The translations under genes were made by a program, and so were the position numbers. Below are positions 22,455-33,545 of a DNA stretch of 64,000 nt, piece after piece (the first letter of the stretch is position 1; every line of letters begins with the position of its first letter). The notes beneath the pieces are model-generated. The model saw nothing but the letters and a program-made list of their open reading frames with translations, was not told the DNA's origin and did not search any database. Origin of the DNA: Aselliscus stoliczkanus (taxonomy: Eukaryota; Chordata; Mammalia; Chiroptera; Hipposideridae). The stretch covers positions 77,413,501-77,477,500 of the forward strand of contig CM066734.1 in assembly GCA_033961575.1 (NCBI GenBank), written 5' to 3'.

Positions 22455-23793
22455 GTGTGTTTCTATGTATTAGGTAGAGCTGGTATCTTCCCCAGTCTTA
22501 GTAAAATGGCCTTATGTCATAGCTGTCCTGTGCAGTCCAGTGGCTCAGTCTCCCTGGTGCTCCAGCTGTCTTGCTTGTGTGGATTGTGTGTGCCCTCCTG
22601 TTATAGTTGAGCCTTGGTCTCTGTTTGCACATAAATAGGAGGGATTGTTCCTTGGGCTGATTGGTTTAGAGGACAGGCCATGACTATAGTAGAGGAGTTG
22701 CTGTGCAGGAACTAACCCTACAGAGCAGGATTTGATTTAGCGGTACTCTCTTGCGCCTGCACAGTCTGCCCTTTGGGTGTGTAAACTATGCAGGCAGAAA
22801 AGTGGTCCTCTGGTTTGATCCAAAGCCAGCCCCTGGGCATGCATAGCCATAGGCCAATTTCAGTCTGAGGCTATGCCCTGCCTAGGGCTACCAAGAATGA
22901 GCCACAAAGCAATGCACTGATGGCCACCACCTGCACAGGACTTGGAGGTGCTTAGGAGAGTCTAAGCTGTGAACCAAGGCTGGCTGCCACCAATGTTGGA
23001 GTTGGGTTGCTCAGCAAGAGGTATGGGTTATGTCAAGGCCAGATGATGCTCGTTTGGCATTTGTCAACCTTTGATATATTGTAGGAAATTCCATAGTATG
23101 AATCACGACAGGCCATTAGTATGGAAAAGGTACTGGAAGTGTCTTGGGTGGGACTGAAATTTGGGAGGGTTGGGGATCTCAAGGAATCACCCGGGCCGGG
23201 TGAATTATAAAGGAATAATGGCTTCTGTCAGCCCTTCTGTCTGGGTGGAAGCTGCCCTCATACGGAAGCCAGACAACTCAGTTTCTCCTCATATGTCCCT
23301 AGTGCTTTTCAAGCTGCTGCTGCAGTGCTGGAGTTGAAAGCGAATGTGTCTGACAGTATGTTTGTGTGCAGGCCCTTTAAGAAGAACACCTGGGACTCCA
23401 GCAGCACTCCTTGTCACTCAGCCACAATATCCACTGGTTTTTCATCGCCAGAAGTTCTGGGGACTTCTCTTCCTAGCACTGGAACCCTGGGATGGGGAGC
23501 CTAGTGTGGGGCTGGGACCTCTTGCTCCTCAGAGAGTCCTCTGCAACAGATATATCCCTACCAATTTTTAACCACCACACGTGGGTGTTAAGCCAGTCCA
23601 TTCTATGCCTCTATCCCTTTTACCAGTCTTTGTGTGGCTTCTTCTGTATGCCTTAATTGTAGGACTTGTGTTCAGATGCACTTTAAGTGATTCTCAGTGA
23701 TGGTTGTTCTGCAGTTTAGTTGAAATTTTGATATCGTCATGAAAGTAGGCAAGTACAATGTTTACATACTCTGCCATATTGACCAGAATTCCT
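22455..23793 (-). mobile_element. 5' UTR of the L1-derived element
   Basis: A 1.3-kb stretch, GC-richer than its surroundings, lies between the ORF1 start and the 12-bp duplication. It contains no repeat of its own and no coding frame. By position and composition it is the L1 internal-promoter region, so this copy is complete at its 5' end. Plus-strand ORFs at 22410-22610 and 23344-23571 are shadows. Confidence 0.65.
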
Positions 23794-23805
23794 TTTGAGT
23801 TAGTT

Positions 23806-26179
23806 GTTGAACTGAGATCATCTGCTCTGGTCCATTATGTACTCCATTATGCCATAGCTACCTGTAACCTCATGTGATTAGCCTTTTTAAGAACAGAGGA
23901 AAATACAATGAATAATAGGGATATAAGTAGATTGTATCTGTGAGATACCAATTGCAGATTTAAGCAGAGGTGGAGATTGAGGTAGCTAAGCCACATGTAA
24001 ACTGAAGTTGTAGGGGGCCAGAAAAGTCATGATTGAGAGGAAGTGCATCCAAAAGAGACAGAGAAGCTGACCCAGGTTTCCTATTTTCAAACTTTAGTCT
24101 GTGCTCACTTGAATCATGAGGATACTCTCTACGATTGTATTTTTTTATTTTTTGAAAGAAATAAAAAGAATCTGATATTCTCAATTAAGTGATAGTTTCA
24201 AAAGGCATTTTTAATTTTGTTTTGATTCTTGTAAGATGGAAAAATAGCTCTATTTCTTTCCACCAATATCTCCACACAAAGCAAACTCAAAAATTCTAAA
24301 ATATTTGAATAATTTAAGCTGAATATAGAAAATAACCCTTTAAATTCTGTCATAGTTCCAGTTATTATATTATTATGAATTACTGCAATTATTTGAAAAA
24401 TACCTCTGTGGCTGAATTTAACCATTTAAAAGAATCTCTGAATATTAATATCAGGCAACCATTTTGTCTCTTCTAAGGATTATACTGAAATTACAAAAAA
24501 ACACCTTTACAACAAAACAAAGAAGAATATTGTCAGAAATCAAGAAATATTTTCTACCAGAACAACAAAAGTTTAAATGGATTCCTAGAGAATAAAAATC
24601 AAACAACAATTCTGAAGAAGAAAGAAAAGAAAGCTGTGGCCCTGGGCAGTAGACATAAGCATAGATCTTTTCTAGAAACTCCAAGGCTAAAATCAACAAG
24701 TACAAATGAGAGTGTACCAGGGAGCGATCAGCATAGTGATTCATTAAAGAGCTGCCTCTTCCCCCACCTCCCTCATTTAAATATATATGCTGGCAACAAT
24801 GACTTACCCTGAGGCTCAAGCCAGGGAAGTGCTCTAGAGAGAGCTTACAATTGACCTTGAGGGTAAGCTCATTGGGTGCTGAGAAGAAAGCATAGCAGAA
24901 TTTGACATCAATATAGATTTGAACAATGCAGGAAAGAAAAAGACCCTCATTTCTCAAAAACCCCCTATATACTTTTTTAATTTGTAAAATATTGTTAGGG
25001 ATACAGGGAGTTTCTACTTGGGGTTTTAGACAAAAAGAGAACTCATATTTCTTCCTCAAAAAATTTTTACATGGTTTATTGATTAAACTACTTAGAGGGC
25101 AGTGGTCCAGTCATGCCATTGGAACAACCAAATAAAGGTAGGCACAGTGATCTCTGTGCCATAACTGGCTATTAGCAAATCATTAAACTGATTGCAAGAT
25201 GCACCCAGATTTCAGAAGCATTAAAATGTGAGAATGTGGACATTTAAGATTGATGAAATATTACACATGGAAATGTGTGTATGTGTGCATGTGTGAACAG
25301 TACCTGGTAATAAGCCCTCTCTATATATATTAGCTATAATTACTATGATTGTTATTATAACTCAGATGATATTCTAGAAGAATGGTTTTCTGTGATCAGG
25401 GACTAATGTGTTTAAAACTTCTTCTATTGTAGAAAATTTTGTAGGTATTGTGAAAACTCCTTTTTTGGAAAAATTTGACTATGTGTCTATGGTATGTTTG
25501 ATGCATTTTTCTCTGGCTGCCAACTGTCGACCCTTCTGTCAGTCTATTCCACATTTATTCTTTCTTGTAGTCTCATAGCACGCTCTCGCCCTCTTGGGTG
25601 TGATTTAAGACACATCTCTCTTATGAGGAGCGCACATCAGGTCCATGAAAAACACTCAGGAATTCTGTATCTAACATAGTCTGGAATCAGACTGACCTTA
25701 AGGCAATGTCTACTCTCCTTGTATCCCCTTCCAAAACAGCTTATCAGTATGACACTTTACATTTATATTTTGAGACTATGAGTCATACCCAGTCCACTAT
25801 CCACTTAACCTACCTCCCCCAACCCTTGACCTTAGAAACATCCTATAGACAAAGTTTGAAAGGCTTAATTAGAATTACAGTAATGGAATTGTAATAAAAT
25901 TTGACAGTCAAACTGTGAACAATAGTAATATTTGTGGATTGGGACTCAACACAAATGGTAATATTTGTGGATTGGGGAGACCTTTGTGTTTCACTTTAAA
26001 CACTTATGCAATTTAGAAAATAATGCCATATGGAATGAGTGCCTTTAAAATAAGTAAATTTGTGTCTATGGGCATATTTCTGTGATTCATCTCTTGTCAA
26101 TATCTTGGTAAAAAATATAATAGTGTCATTCCTATCTTAGCTATATAGATGTAGACTCCCCTGACTTATTCTTACCGTA
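23806..26179. other. Unique DNA with one long minus-strand ORF
   Basis: I see no classified repeat except simple A-rich and AT patches. A minus-strand frame at 24451-25059 is open for 202 codons, the longest in the window, but shows no recognisable domain and is rich in Phe, Leu, Ser and Cys, as expected from T-rich sequence. A near-direct duplication of gtaatatttgtggattggg occurs at 25925-25943 and 25958-25976. Confidence 0.45.
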
Positions 26180-26580
26180 ATGTTCCATATTTTTTCCCTA
26201 CATCATGGCTTCACCCATGCTATTCTTTCTTCATGAAACATGCAATCTCTACTTAGGCTCCTGACACATGTGTACTCCTTCTTCATGATTAAATTATTGT
26301 ACTACCTCCTCTAGAAGCTTCTCCTCTCTTTGCCTATGTGCTTTTCTTTATAATCGCTTTTAACTATATTAATCACATATAGAAGAATGACAAGAATGAT
26401 TACACCCATAAATACATTAAGTTGGTTAAAGAAACTTTTGAATTGTCAGATACTTCAGCTATCTCCTCTTAATAGAAGGCTAGTACTGGTTATTATTCAT
26501 TTTTCCAATTCCAGTTCTAAGTACAATGCCAAGCAGAAGGTATACAATATGTATTTATACAGTGAAATTTGAATGAATAT
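26180..26580 (+). repeat. L2 LINE remnant (3' part)
   Basis: A pyrimidine-rich series ('gcttcacccatgctattctt', 'gaagcttctcctctctttgc') followed by 'agtacaatgccaagcagaag' and 'gaatgaatataat' follows the L2 ORF end and 3' UTR in the plus orientation. It is strongly diverged. Confidence 0.45.
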
Positions 26581-27119
26581 AATATTGTTAATAATACAGA
26601 ATCATTTATAACTCATATTTCTTTCAACATGTGGAAAAGTAAACAGAGATATCTTCTCTATTACTCATTTTATCATGCCTGTCTTATAAATTAAGCCCTA
26701 CAATTATATATGTGTATTTTGTGTGGCTTCTTTTTTTTCTGTAGTTTTTCTAAAACCAACTTAACAATTCTTAACATCAGTTCTGTAAAACAAAGCCATA
26801 CGAAATTCATTTATATTAACTAAAATTTCGCAAATAGAATGCAGAATTAGAGTCCCTGTATTTAAATTGTTCTCTGTAGAATAGCATATTTGCTTAGCCT
26901 TCCCATGGTGAGGACAATGTATATTTATGTTTGCTTGTACTTTTTGTTTTTATTGAAATCAGATTTCTTAAGAAATTATTTAAAGAAACATTTTGAGAGT
27001 TTGAAGATGTTTGAGATCATTTGTGCAGCAGAACTCTTAACGGGGCATGTCTCATGTTTACAATAAATTTACAAATTTAAATATATAACTTTTTCTGATG
27101 AGGCAAGAACTTTCTTGTG

Positions 27120-27320
27120 CAAACATAACTTTTCCTCCATTGGCCTCAACGTCTTGAACTTGTTTCTACTGTTCTTGCTGTGTGCTTTCCTTATCTCTTC
27201 AATTGGATGACCCTATCATATGCACCATTTGGTTCCTTGCTAAATATCACTTTTGCCAGGAAGCCTTACTCACCTTCAGATGATAATCTCCCTTTATTTC
27301 TTTCATGGCCTTCTATTACT
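27120..27320 (+). repeat. L2 LINE remnant
   Basis: Phrases such as 'gctgtgtgctttccttatct' and 'ccaggaagccttactcacct' resemble the L2 C-terminal coding and 3' region (tttgccaggaagccttccctg-like). Diverged, so family assignment is tentative. Confidence 0.4.
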
Positions 27321-27392
27321 TTTCATTTCTTTTCTTTTCTTTCTTTCATTTTTTTACAAAAATTCCTTCATAGTTTTATCAAAATTCTCATG

Positions 27393-27422
27393 TATTCATT
27401 CATTCATTCATTCATTCATTCA
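27393..27422. repeat. (ATTC)n microsatellite
   Basis: Seven ATTC units. Confidence 0.95.
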
Positions 27423-27489
27423 CTCACTTATCAATGCAATTTTATATTTGATATCTCTCCCCTTCTCCTCTGTACCACAGATTCTATTC

Positions 27490-27575
27490 AGGCAGGAAAA
27501 TGGAATTATACACTTGAAACTTTTATAATTTTACTAACAAATGTCACCCCAATAAATTTAATAAAATAAAAAATG
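27490..27575 (+). mobile_element. L1 3' terminal fragment
   Basis: The phrases 'attatacacttgaaactttt' and 'caccccaataaatttaataa' match the terminal bases of a mammalian L1-type 3' UTR followed by an A-rich tail. Very short, with no clear duplication. Confidence 0.55.
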
Positions 27576-30125
27576 AAATAAAATATATGTCTTATTCTTC
27601 ACTGTATCCAGTGCTTAACTGAGCACACTGCACACTGTTGCTTTTCAATTAACATCTAGTAAATTAATAAATTAAAAGAATTAGGAACATTAGGAAGGAA
27701 AATTGCAGGTAGTTGAACAAAGTGGGAGGAATGGGTATGATGGGCAAATACAAATTCTTTCAGTTGTAGAAGACCTACTTCCATTTTTTAAAAAATTATA
27801 TTTTATTAACTTTTCATTTTTACTTTAAAAAGATATGCAAAACTTTTTGCCACATCAGCATGTCTCAAATAAGTGAGCAATTAAAAAGTGCAGTGCATTG
27901 CATAAGAATGTCTACAGTGCACTTCTAATTACTTAGTTTCTTTCCACCATTAAAATACATCCTGACCCTGTCAGGTAAGACATACCTCAAATGTAGAATT
28001 CCTTCTCCTAGTGGAATGGTACTTGTTTCTTCCCAGTCTTGTGACCTTTACGTTTTCTGTCTATACTTTTAAATTTTTTATTTTAATATATGTGATTAGC
28101 TAAAGTGGAGAAATTTTCAGAAATGAAAATGCCATCAATTTAGAATTTTGGAAAATGATTTTTCTTTCTCTCTCTTTTTACATTAGTATAAAGAATAAGC
28201 ACCCTCATGTACTAATCTTGCAGCTTCTGCAAGTAAACTAGGGTACTACATTCAGAAACAAACCAAACCCCAACAGTGAATAATTCTTTGGTTTGTATAA
28301 GCAATAAATCTCCCAGCTTCCTAACTCCAGATTCTTTTAAGACATTGTTAACCTAGAAAGGGGACAAAGAATGGGACAAAGCAGACGAGTTCTTGTTGTA
28401 ATGGCCTTATATTCTTAAGGAATTTTATTTTAAGTGGTATTTGTTATACACCTTCCTGTGTGACTCCGAAAGTGAACTTTCCTTGGAGTGGGCCCAGGTT
28501 TTCAATGAGACCAAGGTGTGGAAAGTCCATAGAATCTTGGTCTTCAGTCAACAGATACTTTGTTAATAAGTTGGTTTTCAAATTGGGGTCACCTCAGGTC
28601 ACTCTTGGAAACCAGAGTGGTGATTGAGCTTAGGACCTAGTAGCTACCACTAATTCAAAATTTGGAAGATTTTGCTGTGGCAGCTGACTCACAACATCTG
28701 GGATTCTAAAATCCCTAACTTGCACATGGGATTTAGCTTTCTCATCCACAAAATTATGGTCCTATATTTACCATCTGTGTGTCACTTTATATTTATGAAA
28801 TTATAAAAAAAATATTGGACAGTAAAGAAATATTTTTGAAAATGATTCAAAACCATGAATCTGTGGCTTAGAAATGCAGTTCTTGATAAGACACTGTCCA
28901 TGGTACATAACAATAGCTCATTAACAAAGAATAGCTACTGGCTAGTAACTGTTGAAGTGAATCATGACTTTAGAAAGCTTTTGAAATTGATAGAGTTCAT
29001 CCAATGCTTTATTCTTTTTAACTATATCAATTTTGATATACTGCCATGGAAAGAAAAATGAAAGCTATCTTTTAGTCACCTTTGAATGTCATTTGTTTTT
29101 TGCCTTATATACAAAGAGCATTTATTTTTTGCTAGGGGGTTTAAATTGAAGGAATGGCTGCCAAAAGTCGGTCACTTTGTCAGGTATAGGACAGTTTAAG
29201 AAACAGGGAAGCCTGATTCTACAAGGTTAATACCCGGAGGAGAGATGCAAATCTTCCTCCAACTATTCCCTTTGGGGTAGTTAGCCCTCCTTTCCATAAA
29301 TAAAGAGCTTCTCTGCGGAAGTGCTTCTGGGCATCGTGCTGCTACTTCAGAAGAGTATGAGCCTGCAAAAGAGAAATGAATAATTAAAGAGAAAGTGTTC
29401 CACACACAGACCATCACTATAGACTAGTCTGGGGGAACAAAGGGCTTGGCTTCTATGTGCTTCCACAGAGTAGAATGTGAATTCTCATATACACTATTCT
29501 CCTGGTAAGGAATCAGTGACTTATTCTGAGGTCTCTGCAGTACAGCCATCTTAAATTCACTGTTTATAGTAACTCACAGCTAGAAGGAACCTTGGAGATG
29601 AACCTCTTACAGAGGAGAAACATTTTCACATTTGCTTTTTCTTTAGCTATAAAGTCACTTATTTTTCTTATTGCAAATGACTAAGTTCAAGTGGGAGTGG
29701 AAGATTTTTTTTTTTTGAGTTTAGTGAATTATCTCAATTCAACTATGCTGCTTGGTTGGGTAAAAGCAAAATTAAGTAGGATTCTGCTCTAAGTGTTTAC
29801 TTACTCTTTTCTCCAGATTCTGGATAAAAAGTAACATTAACTTATACAAAGACACCTTTTCTTTTTTTCAAACAGCTTTAGGTAACTAATCTGATGTTGA
29901 AGTTTATAATCAGAGGTGATTTTTCTTTTTTTTCGTAAAACATTTCCAGCATTAGTAATTCTATAAGTGATTTAAAATAATTGGTCCAAAGTAAAAATAA
30001 GCAGCTCTGTCATTGTGTGGCTTTAAATGAAAGGGCACTCTTTCAAGAGAATTATAAAGAAATTGATTCTCTTCAGATTTTCATTCTTATCTAAAAACTC
30101 ATTATTTGCTAGTAAACTTCATGAT
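27576..30125. other. Unique DNA
   Basis: No gene or classified repeat is visible. Openings at 28855-29061 (+) and 29196-29417 (-) have no recognisable domain. Confidence 0.5.
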
Positions 30126-30131
30126 ATTTTG
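30126..30131. repeat. LTR target-site duplication, left
   Basis: attttg, identical to 31071-31076. Confidence 0.85.
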
Positions 30132-31070
30132 TGCAGGGGACCAGCCTCCGCTGACCAGGGTTTCCCTCAAGTGGAGACAGCGTCGGTGAGGGAGGAAAAT
30201 AAAGAAGGGAGACAGTGGAAACACCGAGGGAGTTATAGAGAAAGAGAAAAAAGTGTCACACTTTATTGCAGTAACAATGTCCTTTTTACCGGGACTTTTG
30301 ACCATTATCCAATCAGAAGTTTAAGTTCCACATAGTTTTGATATATTTTTCTCTTAAGACTTTTAGTCCTTATAATTGTTCTCCCCAGGGCACACTGTGA
30401 CCTTTTCTACCTTTAAGGATAATCTCATCTATGATAATCTCTTTATGACCCAGACTCAGTTTCTACATATCACCTGAAGAATGGTTACCATGATTACCTT
30501 GACTATCTAGTCCCGGATTCCAGCAGTAAGACTCACAGGGCATATATTTGAGCTAAAGCTTCAGTGTCTGTTGCTACAACAATGTACAAGGCAAAGAATC
30601 CAATTAAGGCTATAGATTAACATAGCTCATGGTCAGCAAGTTGTCTCTTATTGGAACTCTCATGGCCTGGAGACTTTTAGTCCCCAAGGAGACTTCACTG
30701 TGATTATCTTAGGCAAGTGAGCGAAACGGATTATGTTATTATCAGTTACTCACAGCCAGGCTTTTTGGCTTATGTGGCCAGGGGTCTGGGCCTGTTTCCA
30801 AGGGTCTTGAGTCCCCTATTTCTTAGTCCTGAGGTCCCCACAGAACTACCGCCTGGCTTAGGTTGTCTCCCCTCTTTTCTAGGAGATCTTACCCGTCGTT
30901 GGCTGCGTAGTTATCTCATTGGGGTACCACAAGAACTTGCCATAAATACAGTGAAAGTACTGTCTCCTATAGGATCTGATGTAGAGAAAAGGCACATGGG
31001 TTCACAGGCATGGAGACTATAACCAACCATGAAACCTTGACATATATTGGGGTGCTGATGGCTCCCAGCA
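30132..31070 (-). mobile_element. Solo LTR of a class II (ERVK-like) endogenous retrovirus
   Basis: On the minus strand the unit starts TGCTGGGAGCC and ends CCCCTGCA, giving the TG...CA ends of an LTR. It is flanked by a perfect 6-bp duplication, attttg, at 30126-30131 and 31071-31076; six bases is the size made by beta-like (class II) retroviruses. The minus-strand AATAAA (complement of 30262-30267) sits about 130 bases from the 3' end, as expected for the R/U5 region, with a TATATC-like core promoter near 30340. No gag, pol or env sequence is adjacent, so it is a solo LTR left by LTR-LTR recombination. The 939-bp length fits a long U3. Confidence 0.85.
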
Positions 31071-31076
31071 ATTTTG
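31071..31076. repeat. LTR target-site duplication, right
   Basis: attttg, identical to 30126-30131. It confirms the ends of the solo LTR. Confidence 0.85.
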
Positions 31077-32367
31077 TGGCTAGGAAATTATTTGAGAATT
31101 CATAAATACATTTTATTATAAATAATTTAAACCATATAGATGCAAAAATTAAAATAGGAATTCACCTTTCTTCCTTACTCTAACTATAACCTTTTTCAGT
31201 TTTCTGTGAATCATTTCAGACACAGCTGTATGGATTTAACCACAAAGGAACATGTACACACACATACAGATACCCTCTCTCTTACACAGTGTCTGATTCA
31301 TTTATTTATAAATGAATGATAATTTTCATATATTTCCTGCAACCTGACTTTTTAACAATAATACATGCAGAGAAATTCTTATTTATATTCTTATAGCTAT
31401 TCTATTCTTTTATTACTACACATTATTGCTTACTATAGAAAACCCATGACTTACACAACCATTTACATGTTTTGATGGGCACCTATATAATTTCTAATAG
31501 CTTTGTACACATCTTTGTAAATATATTAGAATATTTGGAGAACAAATTCCTGGAAATGATTGACACTGCATCAGGGTTCTACAAAAGTTTACTCAATAAA
31601 TTGTTGGAGGAGGTCATTGAGACCGTGTGAATGCTGGTTGACCTGAGAGCTGGATCTGGGTAATCAGAGGCTCTCTGTCCCCTCCCCATCATTGGAATGT
31701 ATCTTCTCACCATTCCTATAGCTGGAGCCATTTCAAAGGTGTAGACTTGAGAGAGTAAGGTGTTTGTGAGACCATCTGTATTGAATATGTGACTGAACCC
31801 AGTTAAGGCCTCTATACAAACTTTTAAGATTTGATGGGTGCATGCAGAGATCTCATTTTGCTGTCACTCAAAACAAGCTTTGTAGATAAATTCCCTTGCT
31901 TATTAAACCCAGCACCTACCAATCTGGAGTGGTCTTCATCTCTGTCCTCCATGAAGGGGGTTCAGTTTCATTTTTTACCCAGGAAGTTCCTGAATTTACC
32001 AAACCACATAAATCCACCAACTTACTATGCTGAAAAATATATATTAAAATTTTTATTTATTTGTATAATATAAATGGGTGTCAATTTTTTTTAAAAATTA
32101 AGTATGTGTGAGCAAATTTTCATTTGTTTAGTGGCCACTTCTACATTTTTCTCTTTAATATCTGTAAATAAACACTATTTTTTCTGTTGGATAGTTTATA
32201 TTTTCTTTTGATTTGTATAAGTAATTTACATATTAATAATATTAATCTCTTGCTTATCTAAATTAAAAATAATTTATTTTATTTTGACATTGGACTTAAC
32301 ATTTTAATGATGTCTTTTATGTTTTAGAAGTTTTAGATTTTATATAACTAAATAGGTCATTCTTTTT

Positions 32368-32774
32368 AAAAAAAAAAAAATTGGGGAATTGGGGAAGGGG
32401 AACAGCGTTGGGGAACCGGGGAAGGGGAACAGACAAGTTGCTGTCTTTTTATTTTTCAATCTAGTTGTGGAGGACTTGCTTCACTGGCCCATGTTGGTAC
32501 ATCATTGCACTCTTCTCAGGTGAGGTAAATCGGTCGCCAACCTCTGGACAGCCATTCACAGTGGCTCTTGACCACTCGTACCAGCTGCTGGCCACTCACT
32601 GTAGCCTATGGCAGCCCACTGCAGCCATCCTCAGGGACTCACAGCAGCACCTGGAGCTGTTGTTCACCATCTTAGCTGTAGAGGGCAGTGTCACTCGCCC
32701 TCATATGTGGGGTCCGGACCAGGGCTGCTGGCGTCCCAAGCCAGCTCTTAACCATTGCACCACTCAGCCAGCCT
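32368..32774 (-). mobile_element. Long-form tRNA-derived SINE (family A)
   Basis: A reverse-oriented long copy. The tRNA-like head is at the high-coordinate end ('ccactcagccagcc'), followed by the GC-rich central block and the 'ggggaattggggaagggg' complement of the 3' block. It is flanked by ggtcattcttttt at 32355-32367 and 32775-32787 (13 bp, perfect). The AATAAA seen in the copy at 7793 has decayed to a T run. The ORFs at 32465-32845 and 32688-32897 are shadows. Confidence 0.88.
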
Positions 32775-33404
32775 GGTCATTCTTTTTCTTTATGGCTTCA
32801 GAGTTTTGCGTTATGCTTAGAAAGACTTTGTTACCTCCAAACTAATTACAAAAAAATCACCCATATCTTTAATAAATTCAGCTCTTTAAACTACTAGAAT
32901 ATTTGTTAGAAATAATGTAAGGGAATGTGAGGTAAGGATTTCACCAGTTTTTTGTTTTTTTTTTAAATCCTAAACAATGATCACTAAAATATTTGTTAAA
33001 TGAACTGCACATTCTGAACTGATTTTGAAGGTCAACTTATGAACGTACCAAATTCTTATATGTAACATGAATCTGTTTCTGGAATCTGTCTTCTATTCCA
33101 TTGCTCAACTTGCCTATTTCTGTTCTCACTACTTCATTTTACTTTGTATTTCAGGAAGCTTTTACTAGAGCATGTTACCATATATTATTCCATCCCCCCA
33201 TCCCCGAAATTTGTCAATTTCTGTACTTTTTGTCCTCTGTAAAGCTTTTCTAGTCATTAGAACCAGCTTTTGAAATCCCATTAAAGAGCTAGAATTTTGG
33301 TTGGTGTTTCATTTTATTTGTATATAAATGAGGAAAAAATTATTATGTTCATGCTATGGACTCTTCTCAGCTGGGAACACATTATATATTTCCATTTATT
33401 TAAA

Positions 33405-33416
33405 AGAGAGAGAGAG

Positions 33417-33448
<32 letters not shown>
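33405..33448. repeat. (GA)n microsatellite
   Basis: About 20 GA units with one TT interruption. Confidence 0.95.
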
Positions 33449-33450
<2 letters not shown>

Positions 33451-33545
33451 TCAGCATACTTTAGATTTCTTTTTTTTTATTATTTCTTATTCGTGTTGTA
33501 CATTTTTATTAATTTGATTTGTAGAAATTTCACATTTTAGAAATT

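Larger units (their letters stand above)
19230..23793 (-). mobile_element. L1-derived, HAL1-like element lacking most of ORF2
   Basis: The element is flanked by a perfect 12-bp duplication, tttgagttagtt, at 19218-19229 and 23794-23805. On the minus strand the order is: 5' UTR beginning at about 23793 ('ttctggtcaatatggcagag'), ORF1 (22454 down to about 21040), the start of ORF2, an abrupt junction near 20690, the C-terminal end of ORF2, and the 3' UTR ending in an A-run at about 19230. Roughly 3.2 kb remains after subtracting four later insertions (one SINE lies inside the MITE). The rest of the endonuclease, the reverse-transcriptase and most other ORF2 coding are absent. That matches the half-L1 (HAL1) plan, or an L1 internally deleted after insertion. 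Confidence 0.82.
31090..33545 (-). mobile_element. Old L1M ORF2 remnant, split by a SINE
   Basis: On the plus strand this reads as the reverse complement of an ancient L1M ORF2 region. Diagnostic phrases are 'catttgtttagtggccactt', 'ctttatggcttcagagtttt', 'gcgttatgcttagaaagact', 'gaatctgtttctggaatctg' and 'tctattccattgctcaactt', in the expected order. All frames are broken. A long SINE (32368-32774) splits it. The part at 31600-32080 matches less well and may be a separate insertion or unique DNA. Confidence 0.6.

Noticed and set aside
27180..27569. 129-codon plus-strand ORF
   Set aside because: It runs through an L2 remnant, the (ATTC)n microsatellite and an L1 3' end. Phe/Leu/Ser-rich composition reflects T-rich sequence.
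28855..29061. 68-codon plus-strand ORF in unique DNA
   Set aside because: Short, no domain, no splice or polyadenylation context, and within chance expectation.
30027..30335. 102-codon ORF overlapping the LTR
   Set aside because: It crosses the LTR boundary and its target-site duplication, and no retroviral protein motif is visible.
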